From an uncultured beta proteobacterium (GTDB lineage Bacteria > Pseudomonadota > Gammaproteobacteria > Burkholderiales > Burkholderiaceae_C), in assembly GCA_903914615.1 (NCBI GenBank), contig CAIWPS010000403.1, positions 1 to 41,837 of the forward strand: a stretch of 41,837 nt of DNA, read 5' to 3'. Below are positions 13,544 through 20,553 of the stretch, piece by piece. Within the stretch, counting starts at the first letter, position 1. The number at the start of each line of letters is the position of its first letter. A program made the position numbers and the translations under genes. The notes under the pieces are model-generated. The model saw nothing but the letters and a program-made list of their open reading frames with translations, searched no databases and was not told the origin of the DNA.

Positions 13544-15645
13544 GCCTGTTGTCTCCTGAGTCGTGCAGCAAGCCGGTCCGCGATGTCCCCGCTGTGGAGT
13601 TTGGTCTCGTGGGGCTTTGGCGCGTCGGCGGTAAACGTGCGGTGGGTAAGCGCCCCGTCAAGCGACTGGGGCAGGCTGGGGGAGTTGGCAAAGCTGTCGG
13701 CGGCCGTGGCGGCCAGGTGCTCCACCTCGCTGGTTGCGCCAATCTGGCGGGCGGCCAGGGTGATGCCGCGGAGTGTGGCGCGGTCCTGCTTTTCGAGGTG
13801 TCGGCGTGCTGCCATGCTGGCGGCAATTGCAGGGCCGGCCAGCGCGTTTGACTGCGCCTGGAAGCACTCCGCCCGCGCCCAGGTCACCAGGCAGCCATCC
13901 TCATCCAGCACGGCCACCGCCTCGGGGTCCAGTGGGTCGTAGGCCACAATCACCTGAGTCCGGTTGCGGCGGTGCATCGCGTCATAGCTCTCCGCGTCGT
14001 AGCCCACATAGCGCCGGTTGGCCAAAGTAATCGAGCCCTCCATCACTGTCCGCGTCTCCCGCTCAGCCAGCATCATCGCCAGCAGATGTGGCTCGGGAAC
14101 CGGCTTCTGGTTCGGGTTGCGCTCGGCGGCAAAGACCTCGGCCGGGGTGCGGCCGTCCATGCCCACGCCGCTGTGCGGGGTGCTGTGGTACTCCTCCAGC
14201 CAGGCCACAAAGCAGGCGATAAACATGCTGGCGCGCGGATGCTGGCTGCGCTCCACCTGGCCGTGGCGCATCAGCTTGCGGTGGCTGGCCATGGCGGCCT
14301 CGGTCAGATCCGGGCGGCGGCTGGGATTGCCGGCTGTGTAGGTGGGCCACTTGCGGTCGAAGCGCTCATGCATCGTCCGGAAAAACCGCTCGACGTGCTT
14401 GGACTGCGGGTGCCGCACGATGCAGTGGGTCACCGCGATATCCAGCCGCGCCATCAGGCCCAGCTTTTCGAGACCTGCCAGCTCCTGCCGGTACCAGTCA
14501 GCCGGAGCCATGCCGCTCTCGCGCAGCCAGGCGGGAATCGCGCCCTTGGCCACCTTCAGGTAGTCCTTGCCGTTATCGCAGTAGAAGCTCTCGGGCGGTC
14601 CAAACTGGCTCACGGCCCGGCGCATGGCGGTGCCGATCGAGCGGCTGCTGCCTTCCCACGCCCAGGAGTAGCCCACCAGGTACCGGCTGCGGTAATCGAG
14701 CAGCGCGGTCAGGCGCAGACGAATGGGCGTGCCAAAGGGCTGCTCCGGGAAGAGATCGTTCATCACTTCCACGTCGTGCAGGGCGTGGTCGCTGAGCCAG
14801 ATCTGGTTGGCGTATTCGGTGTAGCCACGGCGGATGTACGGGGCGCACATCTCGCGGTAGCGGGTGGCTCCCTCGCGGGCCAGAATCTTGAGCGCCGGGG
14901 TGATCGACTGGAGCGCCGCGCGCACCGTCTCATAGCTCGGCAGGTCGTCGGCCGGGACGCCCAGCATCTGGTGGTCGCGGCGGATTGCCTCCCAGGCGCA
15001 CTGGACTGACTGGCGCTGCTCCAGGTAGACATAGGCGGCCAGCATGGCGGCGTCGGGGTAGCGGGAAAAATACCGGCTCGTCCCTTTGTCTGTCCGCGTG
15101 CGGTCTGCCAGCGCCGCCCAGCCGCCAGCGGCGTAGCGGGCCTTCCAGCGCTTCAGGGTGGGTACGCTGATTTTGCGCTGGGCCGCAATCCATAGCAGCA
15201 GCCGGGCTTCCGAGTTCACCGGCTGTCCGCCCACCTGGTGGGCGGCGTAGCGGCCGGGGTTGGCGCGGAAGTCAAAGAGCGGCTCCAGGATGGCGTAGCG
15301 CTCATCCGCCTGGGCAATGTCGGCCGCATCGGTGAGCTGCGTCCGGTTGGGGGCTGGCGGGGTGGTGGCAAAGAGCGGCATCACCAGCGCCGGCCCGGCG
15401 ATCTGCAAGGCGGCGGGTTTCGCGCCGAGGTGCTTGGCCTGTGCCTCTGCCGGCAGAGAGCCCAGCAAATATTGGCGCTCGGGCCGTCCGTTGGCCAGCT
15501 TGTTCTTGGTGGCGCGGCTCACAATGCGCCCGGCCGAGACCTGCGCCTCAAGCCAGCGGGGTGTGTAGCCGGTCAAGCGCAACACCTGCTCCCGCGAGAT
15601 CCAAACTGCCGGGCCGGTTGTTGGGGTGGCGAAGGCTGCGCTCAT
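13540..15645 (-). CDS. MuA-type DDE transposase
   Basis: 701 residues, close to Mu MuA (663). An N-terminal winged-helix DNA-binding part begins at WISREQVLRLTGYTPRWLEAQ (15-36). A second helix-turn-helix follows at about 145-170 (LLLWIAAQRKISVPTLKRWKARY). The rve/RNase-H-like catalytic core carries Asp286 (IWLSDHALHD), Asp357 (FYCDNGKDY) and Glu419 (SKHVERFFRTMHE), the DDE triad. The mu-transposase C-terminal beta-barrel includes ITLANRRYVGYDAESY. The C-terminus is helical and basic, as expected for MuB contact and assembly. The protein cuts and joins the phage ends during integration and replicative transposition. All catalytic residues are present. Confidence 0.93.
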   Translation of the reverse strand: MSAAFATPTTGPAVWISREQVLRLTGYTPRWLEAQVSAGRIVSRATKNKLANGRPERQYLLGSLPAEAQAKHLGAKPAALQIAGPALVMPLFATTPPAPNRTQLTDAADIAQADERYAILEPLFDFRANPGRYAAHQVGGQPVNSEARLLLWIAAQRKISVPTLKRWKARYAAGGWAALADRTRTDKGTSRYFSRYPDAAMLAAYVYLEQRQSVQCAWEAIRRDHQMLGVPADDLPSYETVRAALQSITPALKILAREGATRYREMCAPYIRRGYTEYANQIWLSDHALHDVEVMNDLFPEQPFGTPIRLRLTALLDYRSRYLVGYSWAWEGSSRSIGTAMRRAVSQFGPPESFYCDNGKDYLKVAKGAIPAWLRESGMAPADWYRQELAGLEKLGLMARLDIAVTHCIVRHPQSKHVERFFRTMHERFDRKWPTYTAGNPSRRPDLTEAAMASHRKLMRHGQVERSQHPRASMFIACFVAWLEEYHSTPHSGVGMDGRTPAEVFAAERNPNQKPVPEPHLLAMMLAERETRTVMEGSITLANRRYVGYDAESYDAMHRRNRTQVIVAYDPLDPEAVAVLDEDGCLVTWARAECFQAQSNALAGPAIAASMAARRHLEKQDRATLRGITLAARQIGATSEVEHLAATAADSFANSPSLPQSLDGALTHRTFTADAPKPHETKLHSGDIADRLAARLRRQQA

Positions 15646-16022
15646 CGACGCACCTCCGAGGCCTTCTTGGCAAGAAACGCGGAAGCCTTTTTGCGGTCAA
15701 GGAATGCTCGACCGATTGCAATAAGCTCCTCTTCCTCCGGGCCAACCATGCGGAAGCCAGCACGCTTCGCCCGCTCTTCGAGCAGCCGGTAGCTTCCGAC
15801 GACCTCACAGAAGGCGATATCCCAAGCGGCTGGCCACCGATGCAATTCCTTTGATTCGGCAGTGAAGGCGGTAAGCATGCGGGTAGTAATTCGGCACCCG
15901 ACGAGAGCGCTCATCGCGTCGGCAATCTGCTCTCGGCTTTGGACCGAGCGCTTGATTTCGCGGGTAATGGTGGCGCGGAGGAGATCCCCGTCTTGGGCGC
16001 GGTCTGTTTTCGAGAGGGTCAT
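15642..16022 (-). CDS. Regulatory protein, tandem paralogue 2 of 2
   Basis: 126 residues from ATG 16022, which overlaps the upstream stop (ATGA). It shares a series of blocks with the gene at 16019-16513: REQIADxMS, a Gly-x-x-I-T-x-R-x-L turn, TAES, AFCxxxGxYRLL and AxRxGF. A helix-turn-helix of Cro/C2 type at residues 20-50 is likely (SREQIADAMSALVGCRITTRML). Placed between the operator region and the transposase, it is in the spot of Mu-like phage early regulators. The pair probably arose by tandem duplication and may form heterodimers. Confidence 0.6.
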   Translation of the reverse strand: MTLSKTDRAQDGDLLRATITREIKRSVQSREQIADAMSALVGCRITTRMLTAFTAESKELHRWPAAWDIAFCEVVGSYRLLEERAKRAGFRMVGPEEEELIAIGRAFLDRKKASAFLAKKASEVRR

Positions 16023-16513
16023 AGATCGACCCCCTGGAGGCTGCGCTCGATGTAGGCAATGGTCTCTTCGCTGCGCTTGCGAAGGAGGTACTGGCGGCCC
16101 AACTCCAGAAGCTTGGCCTCGTCCGTCGTGATGACCTGAAATCCAGACCGCTCCGCATGGCACTTCAGTAGGCGGTAGTCTCCGGTGGCGGCACAGAAGG
16201 CGCGCTCCAGCTCGGCTGGGAATTTGAAGTCCTCGGCAGATTCCGCCGTATATCCGTTGAGCCTTCTGACGGTGATTTCTGTCCCCGTCGCCAAACTCAT
16301 CTCATCCGCAATCTGCTCACGGCTTTTGCCGCACTTTCGGATGGAGTCAATCAATATTCCCCGGACGACGGCGGCGTCATTCATTGCCCCCGGATGCATC
16401 GTATCCAGGGCATCTGCAAAAGATAGCTGCCGATTTGCCGCAAAAAATGTCTGGCGATTTGCGCTGGACGGCAGAGAAGCACCGGACGGAGACTTGGCAC
16501 ATGAAGTTTTCAC
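16019..16513 (-). CDS. Regulatory protein, tandem paralogue 1 of 2
   Basis: 164 residues from GTG 16513. This start has a perfect AAGGAGG site and overlaps the previous stop (GTGA). The conserved core begins near residue 44 (MNDAAVVRGILIDSIRKC); the first 40 residues are Ser/Ala-rich and not shared with the paralogue. The core has SREQIADEMSLATGTEITVRRL, a helix-turn-helix-like segment, then the TAES and AFCAATGDYRLL blocks. A second start at the internal ATG of codon 44, behind GGGGG, would yield a form equal in size to the paralogue. Confidence 0.6.
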   Translation of the reverse strand: MKTSCAKSPSGASLPSSANRQTFFAANRQLSFADALDTMHPGAMNDAAVVRGILIDSIRKCGKSREQIADEMSLATGTEITVRRLNGYTAESAEDFKFPAELERAFCAATGDYRLLKCHAERSGFQVITTDEAKLLELGRQYLLRKRSEETIAYIERSLQGVDL

Positions 16514-16728
16514 GCAGCCTCCTTCCGATCCTGCTTGCGCTTGCGGCTCCGCAGCTCTGCGGCAAGGGCTTTGGATACCCGAGCGCTGACCCGCTTTCCA
16601 TGAGCAACCTGGCGAACGTGCTCATGCGACAGCCCGAGGCGACGGGCTACCGCCGTCACCGTCCCCCGGATGCTTGTCGCCTGTGCGAACTCTGCTTTGA
16701 TGGCTGTAAAATCCACGGTGGGTATCAA
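16510..16728 (-). CDS. Small helix-turn-helix protein in the Ner position
   Basis: 72 residues, the first gene of the leftward early operon. GTVTAVARRLGLSHEHVRQVAHGKRVSARV is a helix-turn-helix, and the tail RSRKRKQDRKEAA is strongly basic. Mu and its relatives have a small Cro-like protein, Ner, as first early gene, which shuts down early and repressor transcription. Position and size fit that role, but the family link is inference. The start is uncertain: TTG at 16728, with AGGA ten bases upstream, or GTG at 16716. Confidence 0.55.
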   Translation of the reverse strand: MIPTVDFTAIKAEFAQATSIRGTVTAVARRLGLSHEHVRQVAHGKRVSARVSKALAAELRSRKRKQDRKEAA

Positions 16729-16736
16729 CTCTCTTT

Positions 16737-16754
16737 AGTCCTTGAGAGAGGACT
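16737..16754. promoter_or_regulatory. Candidate operator, AGTCCT-N6-AGGACT
   Basis: A perfect 6-bp inverted repeat with a 6-bp spacer (AGTCCT at 16737-16742, AGGACT at 16749-16754) sits in the divergent region between the early operon and the repressor. It overlaps the proposed early -10 box. Its symmetry and place fit a repressor or Ner-position protein dimer site. Confidence 0.55.
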
Positions 16755-16781
16755 TTACGCGGAACCGCTTATGGATGTCAA
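16752..16781 (-). promoter_or_regulatory. Candidate leftward early promoter
   Basis: On the minus strand TTGACA (16781-16776, a perfect -35) is followed after 18 bases by TAAAGT (16757-16752, a moderate -10). It would drive the whole transposition operon. The -35 box lies inside the first codons of the repressor gene and the -10 overlaps the operator, so repressor binding would block it. Confidence 0.55.
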
Positions 16782-17475
16782 CAAAAAAACGCGCTTGCGC
16801 GTAAACACGGAGGCTCGCCCTGAGATTGCTCGGGCGCTTCGTGACGCCAGGAAGCGTCTTGGGTTGACGCAAAGTGAACTAGCAGAGGCACTTGGCAATT
16901 CGCAGGGGGCAATTACCCGATGGGAGCGCGCGATTGACAGCCCTCCCATTTCGGCACTCCTCGCCATGGCGAAGCTGGTTGGGGACCAAGATCGAGCCTT
17001 TTGGTTAAACGCTGCCGGGGTATCAATGCCGGAACAAACGGCGCAGGACTCCGATATCCGGCGCGTTCCGCTGCTACGGGATGCGGCGGCGGCGGGGACG
17101 CCCAGGGCAATTGAAGAGCATGAGATCGAGCGGATGCTGGCGCTGCCTGCGTCCTGGCTTCCAAAAGGTGGTCACCTTTTCGCGGTCAAAGTCAGTGGGG
17201 ATTCCATGGAGCCCATCATTCTGGACGGGCATATCGTCCTCATTGATACCGAGCAGCGGGATATCAAGAGCCTTGTCGGCAAGATGGTCGCAGCGCGCCA
17301 GGCGGGGGATGGGGTGACAATCAAGTGGCTTCGCAAAGACGAAGATATCTATCTGCTGGTGCCACAGCATGTGTCGCCAAAATTCCCGGTCAAAGTCATC
17401 CGGGAGCATAATGGCTGGAGTATCGTGGGCGCGGTCGTGAAGTGGATCGGGGAGCCCCCGCCGATCAGAAAGTGA
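16771..17475 (+). CDS. Phage repressor, XRE DNA-binding domain plus S24 self-cleaving peptidase domain
   Basis: 234 residues from ATG 16771. Residues 18-72 are an XRE helix-turn-helix (GLTQSELAEALGNSQGAITRWE). A linker with AAAAGT follows; Ala108-Gly109 is the expected cleavage bond. The S24/LexA-type peptidase domain then has SGDSM with nucleophile Ser145 and VTIKWL with Lys185, the general base. This architecture is that of lambda CI and LexA: it represses lytic genes and cleaves itself when RecA filaments form after DNA damage. Mu's own repressor is not of this type, so this prophage is probably SOS-inducible. The gene is divergent from the early operon and four bases upstream of the lipoprotein gene. 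Confidence 0.9.
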   Translation: MDVNKKTRLRVNTEARPEIARALRDARKRLGLTQSELAEALGNSQGAITRWERAIDSPPISALLAMAKLVGDQDRAFWLNAAGVSMPEQTAQDSDIRRVPLLRDAAAAGTPRAIEEHEIERMLALPASWLPKGGHLFAVKVSGDSMEPIILDGHIVLIDTEQRDIKSLVGKMVAARQAGDGVTIKWLRKDEDIYLLVPQHVSPKFPVKVIREHNGWSIVGAVVKWIGEPPPIRK

Positions 17476-17479
17476 AAGA

Positions 17480-18106
17480 ATGCGAACGAAGAGTCTTCTA
17501 GTGCCGATAGCAATCGCTTGCCTTTTTACGGGCTGCAAGAGTGCCCCAAAGCAGATCAACTCCGCAGAAAAGCCGGACGACGGGCCGGTTCTCAAGCGGT
17601 TTATTGCACGAACAGACATCATGGTCGTCAAGCATTTTTACCCGGACGCCAAGATGGATGAGGCGGGTGGCCAGAGGTTCCTGGCTCCCGGATACGTGAC
17701 ATCGACACCGATCATTGCCTATGAGCCAGGCAAAGAGTCTGATGCGCGGAAAGGAGTGAAAGAGTTCGTTTCGGCGTCCTATGTGATGCAAAACGAATAC
17801 AGCCACGCAACCCAGAATTATTCGTTCCTTGACGAAAGTGAAGCCGCCGATCTTGCCACGGCCCTTCAATACATGGAAGAAACGAGAGACGCATGGAAAT
17901 CGAACAAACCGGCCGATGACGTCGAAGTGACCTTTATATCCAAGGACGGGTTCACCGTTACGCTGCTTCCTCGGGTTGGGGCCGATGGAACCACAATTGC
18001 GTTTGCCAGTGGGGCCGCCCTAGTCTCGTTCCCAGCGGACAAAATCGAGACCTTCAAAGGAACGCTTGATGCGGAACTCCAGACACTGAAATCACACGAA
18101 AAATAG
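17480..18106 (+). CDS. Lipoprotein, likely lysogeny-expressed cargo gene
   Basis: 208 residues. The N-terminus MRTKSLLVPIAIACLFTGCK is a lipoprotein signal with the lipobox FTGC and Cys at residue 19. The mature part is soluble-looking: mixed alpha/beta, with a DVEVTFISKDGFTVTLLP hairpin near the C-terminus, and no further membrane span. It starts four bases after the repressor stop, so it is probably transcribed with the repressor and expressed in the lysogen. GC content is visibly lower than in the head genes. Such genes often alter the host surface or exclude other phages. No known family was recognised, so the role remains inference from placement. Confidence 0.68.
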   Translation: MRTKSLLVPIAIACLFTGCKSAPKQINSAEKPDDGPVLKRFIARTDIMVVKHFYPDAKMDEAGGQRFLAPGYVTSTPIIAYEPGKESDARKGVKEFVSASYVMQNEYSHATQNYSFLDESEAADLATALQYMEETRDAWKSNKPADDVEVTFISKDGFTVTLLPRVGADGTTIAFASGAALVSFPADKIETFKGTLDAELQTLKSHEK

Positions 18107-18143
18107 AAGTCGTGAGAAGTCAGCGGGCGGGTTAACTTTCGCC

Positions 18144-18172
18144 TTGCTTTCGCCTCCGTTGCGAGCAATACT
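18144..18172 (+). promoter_or_regulatory. Candidate promoter upstream of the methyltransferase
   Basis: TTGCTT (18144-18149) and AATACT (18167-18172) are separated by 17 bases. The -10-like box ends seven bases before the ATG of the methyltransferase, so the transcript would be nearly leaderless. It may be the start of the rightward late unit. Support is moderate to weak. Confidence 0.35.
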
Positions 18173-18178
18173 TGGGGC

Positions 18179-18961
18179 ATGATGGGTCCATTTGCCTGGC
18201 CGGGCGGGAAGCGCGCATTGACGCGGGCGCTCCTGGAGCTGATCCCGGAACACCGCATCTATATTGAGGCCTTCGCCGGCAGCGCCAAGCTGCTCTTTGC
18301 CAAGGAACCCTCCCGCATGGAGGTAATGAACGACCTGAACGGCGACGTGACCAACTTCTTCCGGGTGGCCAAGCATCGGCCCGCCGAGCTGGCCGAGCGG
18401 CTGGAGCTGGAGTGCATCCACGCCGGGCGCTTCCGGGAGCTACGCGCCCTGGGGACCGAGGTCTGCGAGGTGGAGCGGGCGCTGCGCTTTGCCTACCTGT
18501 CCTGGTACAGTTTTGGGGCCAAGGGGGAACATTTCGCCTCCGGCTTGGCCAAGAACAGCCGGGGCAAGCGGCCGCTAGGCGGCGTGCGGGAACTGCTGCT
18601 GCGTGTGGCTGAGCGGCTGCACTCTGTCCTCATTGAGCAGCGTGACTTCCAGCAGATCCTCGACCGCTACGACGCGGCCGACAGCTTCTTCTATCTGGAC
18701 CCGCCCTACGTCGCCTACCAGCCCAACGCCCGCTATGAGCCGTTGGCCGAGGGACAGCGGGCCGCGCTCTTCGACCAGTTGGCCGCGCTGAAGGGGAAAT
18801 TCCTGCTCAGCTTCGACGACCATCCGGAGATCCGCGAGCGGGCGGCGGTGGCTGGCTTCCAGGTGAAGCAGGTTGGGCTGCGGTATTCGCTGGGGTCAAC
18901 GCAGGGGTCGCGCAGCCGGGAGATACAGGAGCTGTTGGTGGCCAATTACAAGCTGAGTTAG
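18179..18961 (+). CDS. D12-class DNA adenine-N6 methyltransferase
   Basis: 260 residues, typical for the Dam/D12 class. Motif X is FAWPGGKR (5-12), the SAM-binding motif I is YIEAFAGSAKLLF (28-40), and the catalytic motif IV is DPPY (174-177). The enzyme transfers a methyl group from S-adenosylmethionine to adenine N6 at a short recognition site, which cannot be read from the sequence. The FAGSAK variant replaces the more usual FxGxG and should be noted. In Mu the DNA-modification function (mom) is late; here a methyltransferase starts the rightward block and probably protects phage DNA from restriction. A G-rich stretch (GGGGC) precedes the ATG. Confidence 0.88.
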   Translation: MMGPFAWPGGKRALTRALLELIPEHRIYIEAFAGSAKLLFAKEPSRMEVMNDLNGDVTNFFRVAKHRPAELAERLELECIHAGRFRELRALGTEVCEVERALRFAYLSWYSFGAKGEHFASGLAKNSRGKRPLGGVRELLLRVAERLHSVLIEQRDFQQILDRYDAADSFFYLDPPYVAYQPNARYEPLAEGQRAALFDQLAALKGKFLLSFDDHPEIRERAAVAGFQVKQVGLRYSLGSTQGSRSREIQELLVANYKLS

Positions 18962-19163
18962 ACCATGCCTGAAAAGGCATTTCGCAGCAAAGCTACGCTT
19001 TAGACTTCATCTACCCGGATGCGCGCCGGGTAAATACTCTGGCTTCAGACCTGAACGGTCTAGGCACCGCAAACCTTTCTTGAAAGGAGTCTGCGGCGAG
19101 CCAGAGCAGCTTGTGGTGGCGATGGGGCCCCGATCCCATCGCCCCCAGGCCAGGGAGCCGGAA
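18962..19163 (+). ncRNA. Structured intergenic RNA candidate with a three-way junction
   Basis: This 202-nt gap can fold into at least seven helices on the sense strand. They are 18965-18970/18975-18980 (GAAA tetraloop); 18989-18993/18997-19001; 19012-19018/19026-19032 (7 bp); a junction stem 19037-19044/19099-19106 (8 bp) enclosing 19047-19051/19057-19061 and 19067-19071/19092-19096, the latter capped by 19074-19078/19083-19087 with a CUUG tetraloop; and 19118-19126/19135-19143 (9 bp) just before the endolysin ribosome site. GNRA and CUUG loops favour a real RNA fold. It could be a leader controlling endolysin translation, or a small RNA. I do not match it to a known class. A 12-codon open frame at 18965-19003 is an alternative use of the first part. 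Confidence 0.5.
18981..19017 (+). repeat. 37-nt intergenic element, copy A
   Basis: This copy follows the pattern TTCGCAGCNNAGCTACNCTT with CTACCCG at the end. It matches copy B (27373-27409) at 29 of 37 positions and copy C (4915-4951) at 25 of 37, ungapped. It lies inside the structured region and can form AAAGC-TAC-GCTTT. Confidence 0.6.
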
Positions 19164-19664
19164 GTGAACCAGCGCGAAAGCAAGTTTCTCCAGAACACGG
19201 TCCTGGCCGCTCAGCAGACGCAGCGGAGTTATGGCGTTCCGGCCTCGATAACCATCGCCCAGGCGATTCTGGAGTCAGGCTGGGGCGAGTCGGCGCTGGC
19301 AGTGAAGGCCAACAATTACTTTGGCATCAAGGCCGCACTTACATCCGAGCCTTATGTCGAGTTTCCCACGACGGAATTTATCAGCGGCCGCCAGGCGCAT
19401 GTGCTTGGCCGGTTTGCCCGGTACGCTTCGCCGATCGATTGCTTCAAAGCCCATGGCGCACTGCTGGCAACCTCAAAGCGTTACATCGGGGCGATGGCCG
19501 TCGCCGCCGATCCCGAGGCATTTGCGGCCCAGCTCCAGGTGTGCGGCTACTCCACCAGCCCTGATTATGCGTCCAGGCTGATTGACCTGATGCGCATCTA
19601 CGACCTGACCCAATACGACATTTTCGGCCCCATCGACGGGCCGGCGAAAGAGGCAGCAGCATGA
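19164..19664 (+). CDS. Endolysin, FlgJ/glucosaminidase-type peptidoglycan hydrolase
   Basis: 166 residues from GTG 19164, which has GGGAG seven bases upstream. A longer frame upstream exists, but it runs through the structured RNA. The domain is the glucosaminidase/FlgJ family: FLQNTVLAAQQTQRSYGVP, then ITIAQAILESGWGESALA with the catalytic Glu, NNYFGIK, and further on GYSTSPDYASRLIDLM. It cleaves glycan strands of the cell wall at lysis. There is no signal peptide, so export needs a holin; candidates are the membrane proteins downstream. The stop overlaps the next gene by four bases. Confidence 0.85.
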   Translation: MNQRESKFLQNTVLAAQQTQRSYGVPASITIAQAILESGWGESALAVKANNYFGIKAALTSEPYVEFPTTEFISGRQAHVLGRFARYASPIDCFKAHGALLATSKRYIGAMAVAADPEAFAAQLQVCGYSTSPDYASRLIDLMRIYDLTQYDIFGPIDGPAKEAAA

Positions 19665-20371
19665 GGATGAAACGGATCGCAAAAGAACTGGCGGTGCTGG
19701 CAGCGGTGCTGGTTATCAGCCTGGTGGGCATGGCGGCAAACGGCTGCGGCTCGACGATTCACAAGGCCAGCGTCGCGGTCGACGCAATCAGCATCGGCCT
19801 GCAAACGACGGCGCAGGTGAATGGCGACCTCTTTGGAGCCGGGGGAGAAACCCTGGACGAGCGCCAGCAAGTGGCCCTGGCGATTCACCGCGCGGCCAAG
19901 GCCAATGACACCTTGACCAACACGCTCAAAGCCGCAGCCGCCAACGGAACGCAGCTGACCCCGGCGCTGATTCTGGCCGACTTCAACGTGCTCGCTGATG
20001 CGGTCAATGACCTGGAAGCGAACGGGGTGCTCAAGATATCCAACCCCGCGTCCAGAGCGAAACTGGAAGAAGTACTCGGTGCGATAAAAGCCCAGATTGC
20101 CATTATCCAGGCGCTGATTGGCGCACAGGCCAGCAACGCCTCGCCAAGCCATGGCCTGCCGCTGGCGCCTCTCGCTCCCCTCGCCCCTTTGCTTGCCGGT
20201 GGACTGGTGGTGACGCCGGCGCTGATTGAGGAGCTGGCAGTGCTGGCGGCGCAGTTGGTGTCAAAGGTGGAGGAAATGCGCGCAGCCACCGACGAGCAGC
20301 TCCAGGCCGATGCTCTGGCGAACGACGCGACCGCAGAGAAGATTGCCGAGGCCGACGAAGGCCCGCAGTGA
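19661..20371 (+). CDS. Membrane-anchored or lipoprotein-like lysis-region protein
   Basis: 236 residues, overlapping the endolysin stop (ATGA). The N-terminus has Lys/Arg and a hydrophobic span (AVLAAVLVISLVGMAANGC); the Cys that follows may be lipidated, but the lipobox is poor. The rest is a long Ala-rich helical protein (residues 60-140) with an APLAPLAPLLAGG hydrophobic break near 170 and an acidic C-terminus. This layout would suit a spanin-like or periplasm-spanning lysis protein, or a holin partner. I recognise no family. Co-translation with the endolysin supports a role in lysis. Confidence 0.5.
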   Translation: MRMKRIAKELAVLAAVLVISLVGMAANGCGSTIHKASVAVDAISIGLQTTAQVNGDLFGAGGETLDERQQVALAIHRAAKANDTLTNTLKAAAANGTQLTPALILADFNVLADAVNDLEANGVLKISNPASRAKLEEVLGAIKAQIAIIQALIGAQASNASPSHGLPLAPLAPLAPLLAGGLVVTPALIEELAVLAAQLVSKVEEMRAATDEQLQADALANDATAEKIAEADEGPQ

Positions 20372-20384
20372 GATAACCCCCAAT

Positions 20385-20446
20385 GACAGCAAGACCCCAG
20401 ATTGGGACAAGTGGCGACAGCAAGACCCCAGATTGGGACAAGTGGC
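20385..20446 (+). repeat. Perfect tandem duplication of a 31-bp unit
   Basis: The unit beginning GACAGCAAGACCCCAG occurs at 20385-20415 and again at 20416-20446 without a mismatch. It lies in the 182-bp gap between the lipoprotein-like gene and the PLD gene. Identical copies imply a recent duplication or a pair of binding sites. Confidence 0.9.
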
Positions 20447-20553
20447 CGGCTAGTGGATGGATGGAAGCGGCCTCCGCGTACCTGGGGAACCCAACCAACC
20501 CGCCGCCTGGCCGTAACTGACCGGGCGGCGGCTCAACCAAATCGGGGGGAAGC

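Noticed and set aside
13972-15009. A 345-codon open frame on the plus strand
   Set aside because: Antisense to the transposase, whose DDE residues are all present. No independent start signal or domain is seen.
18965-19003. Short open frame MPEKAFRSKATL as a leader peptide
   Set aside because: No ribosome site precedes it, and the same bases form a GAAA-capped hairpin and the 37-nt element. Kept only as an alternative explanation.
19060-19106. Resemblance of GCAAACC and a following hairpin to the c-di-GMP-I (GEMM) riboswitch
   Set aside because: The GNRA-capped P2 and the CGCAAAGCC block of GEMM are absent, and the enclosing 8-bp stem does not fit its layout.
19118-19143. GGCGATGGG start reminiscent of a fluoride (crcB) riboswitch
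   Set aside because: Only the first helix letters agree; the pseudoknot partner and the conserved downstream bases are not present.
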